Source: Nitrospirota bacterium (GTDB taxonomy: Bacteria; Nitrospirota; Thermodesulfovibrionia; Thermodesulfovibrionales; Dissulfurispiraceae). Taken from it: a stretch of DNA of 46,794 nt. The notes beneath the pieces were generated by a model. The model searched no databases. It saw nothing but the letters and a program-made list of their open reading frames with translations, and was not told the origin of the DNA. The stretch's first letter is position 1. Every line of letters starts with the position of its first letter. Of this stretch, positions 46,782 to 46,794 are shown one piece after another. The position numbers and the translations under genes were made by a program. The DNA lies in contig SCQE01000048.1 of NCBI GenBank assembly GCA_004321915.1, positions 1 to 46,794 on the forward strand. The letters run 5' to 3'.

Positions 46782-46794
46782 GTGCGCCTGAGAG

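Noticed and set aside
1-46794. Circular plasmid or phage genome because the two ends share 84 bp
   Set aside because: The shared piece is a dispersed repeat with a further copy at 7069, the ends differ beyond it, and the window holds rpsP, trmD, rplS, mutL and other chromosomal genes without replication or phage structural genes.

Overview
The window reads as a chromosomal segment of an anaerobic, diderm bacterium, most likely Nitrospirota (Thermodesulfovibrionia-like) or a neighbouring Desulfobacterota-type lineage. This placement is inferred from gene content, not from a marker tree. Support: LolA (outer membrane), several small c-type cytochromes, a heme-motif sensor kinase, system II (CcsA/ResB) cytochrome c maturation genes, a 2-hydroxyacyl-CoA dehydratase / double-cubane cluster operon with its ATPase activator, HypF, and a set of selenium-linked genes. 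Housekeeping genes (rpsP-khpA-rimM-trmD-rplS-rnhB, mutL, pcm) show it is chromosome rather than plasmid.

Layout. 1-9.7 kb: signalling and envelope genes (heme-c histidine kinase + CheY + HD-GYP regulator, a PAS sensor, a cytochrome c'-like protein, lolA, a CsgG-like lipoprotein). 9.7-12.2 kb: hypF, invaded in frame by at least five short-repeat insertions. 12.4-17.1 kb: an AT-rich island with four tightly packed genes: a 72-aa protein, a winged-helix-like protein, a GHKL ATPase, and a protein built from two RNAP alpha-CTD-like domains, a sigma region 4 and HARE-HTH domains. I read this as a candidate uncharacterised defence or DNA-transaction system; a Fic gene follows. 17.9-21.5 kb: the conserved rpsP operon on the minus strand plus a DtxR-type regulator, with two strong hairpins between khpA and rimM. 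21.7-24.6 kb: a periplasmic solute-binding protein and hybrid kinase pair. 24.7-27.1 kb: second accessory patch (RHH/PIN toxin-antitoxin, lone Hanks kinase, fic remnant). 27.4-32.6 kb: methyltransferase, three HgdB/YjiM-type Fe-S proteins and the HgdC/YjiL activator.

32.8-38.7 kb is a selenium-flavoured cluster. A MerT-like three-helix membrane protein is interrupted by an in-frame TGA that falls near the mercury-binding Cys pair of the family, and 21 nt downstream a hairpin carries the loop GGUCU, matching the bacterial SECIS apex as I recall it. I therefore annotate 32784-33179 as one selenoprotein. It is followed by ccsA- and resB-like genes, a YedF C-terminal-domain protein (a family tied to selenium use), a split-Soret/C_GCAxxG_C_C cytochrome, a Cys-rich triple-repeat secreted protein and a LysR regulator resembling the selenium-associated group. 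38.9-46.7 kb: a J-domain protein, mutL-pcm-FAD oxidoreductase on the minus strand, a divergent DinG-type helicase, a short cytochrome, and an antitoxin-like/MNT/HEPN module.

Both ends of the window carry the same 84-bp sequence (one mismatch), part of a dispersed palindromic element with a third copy near 7.1 kb. This most likely reflects an assembly break at a repeat.
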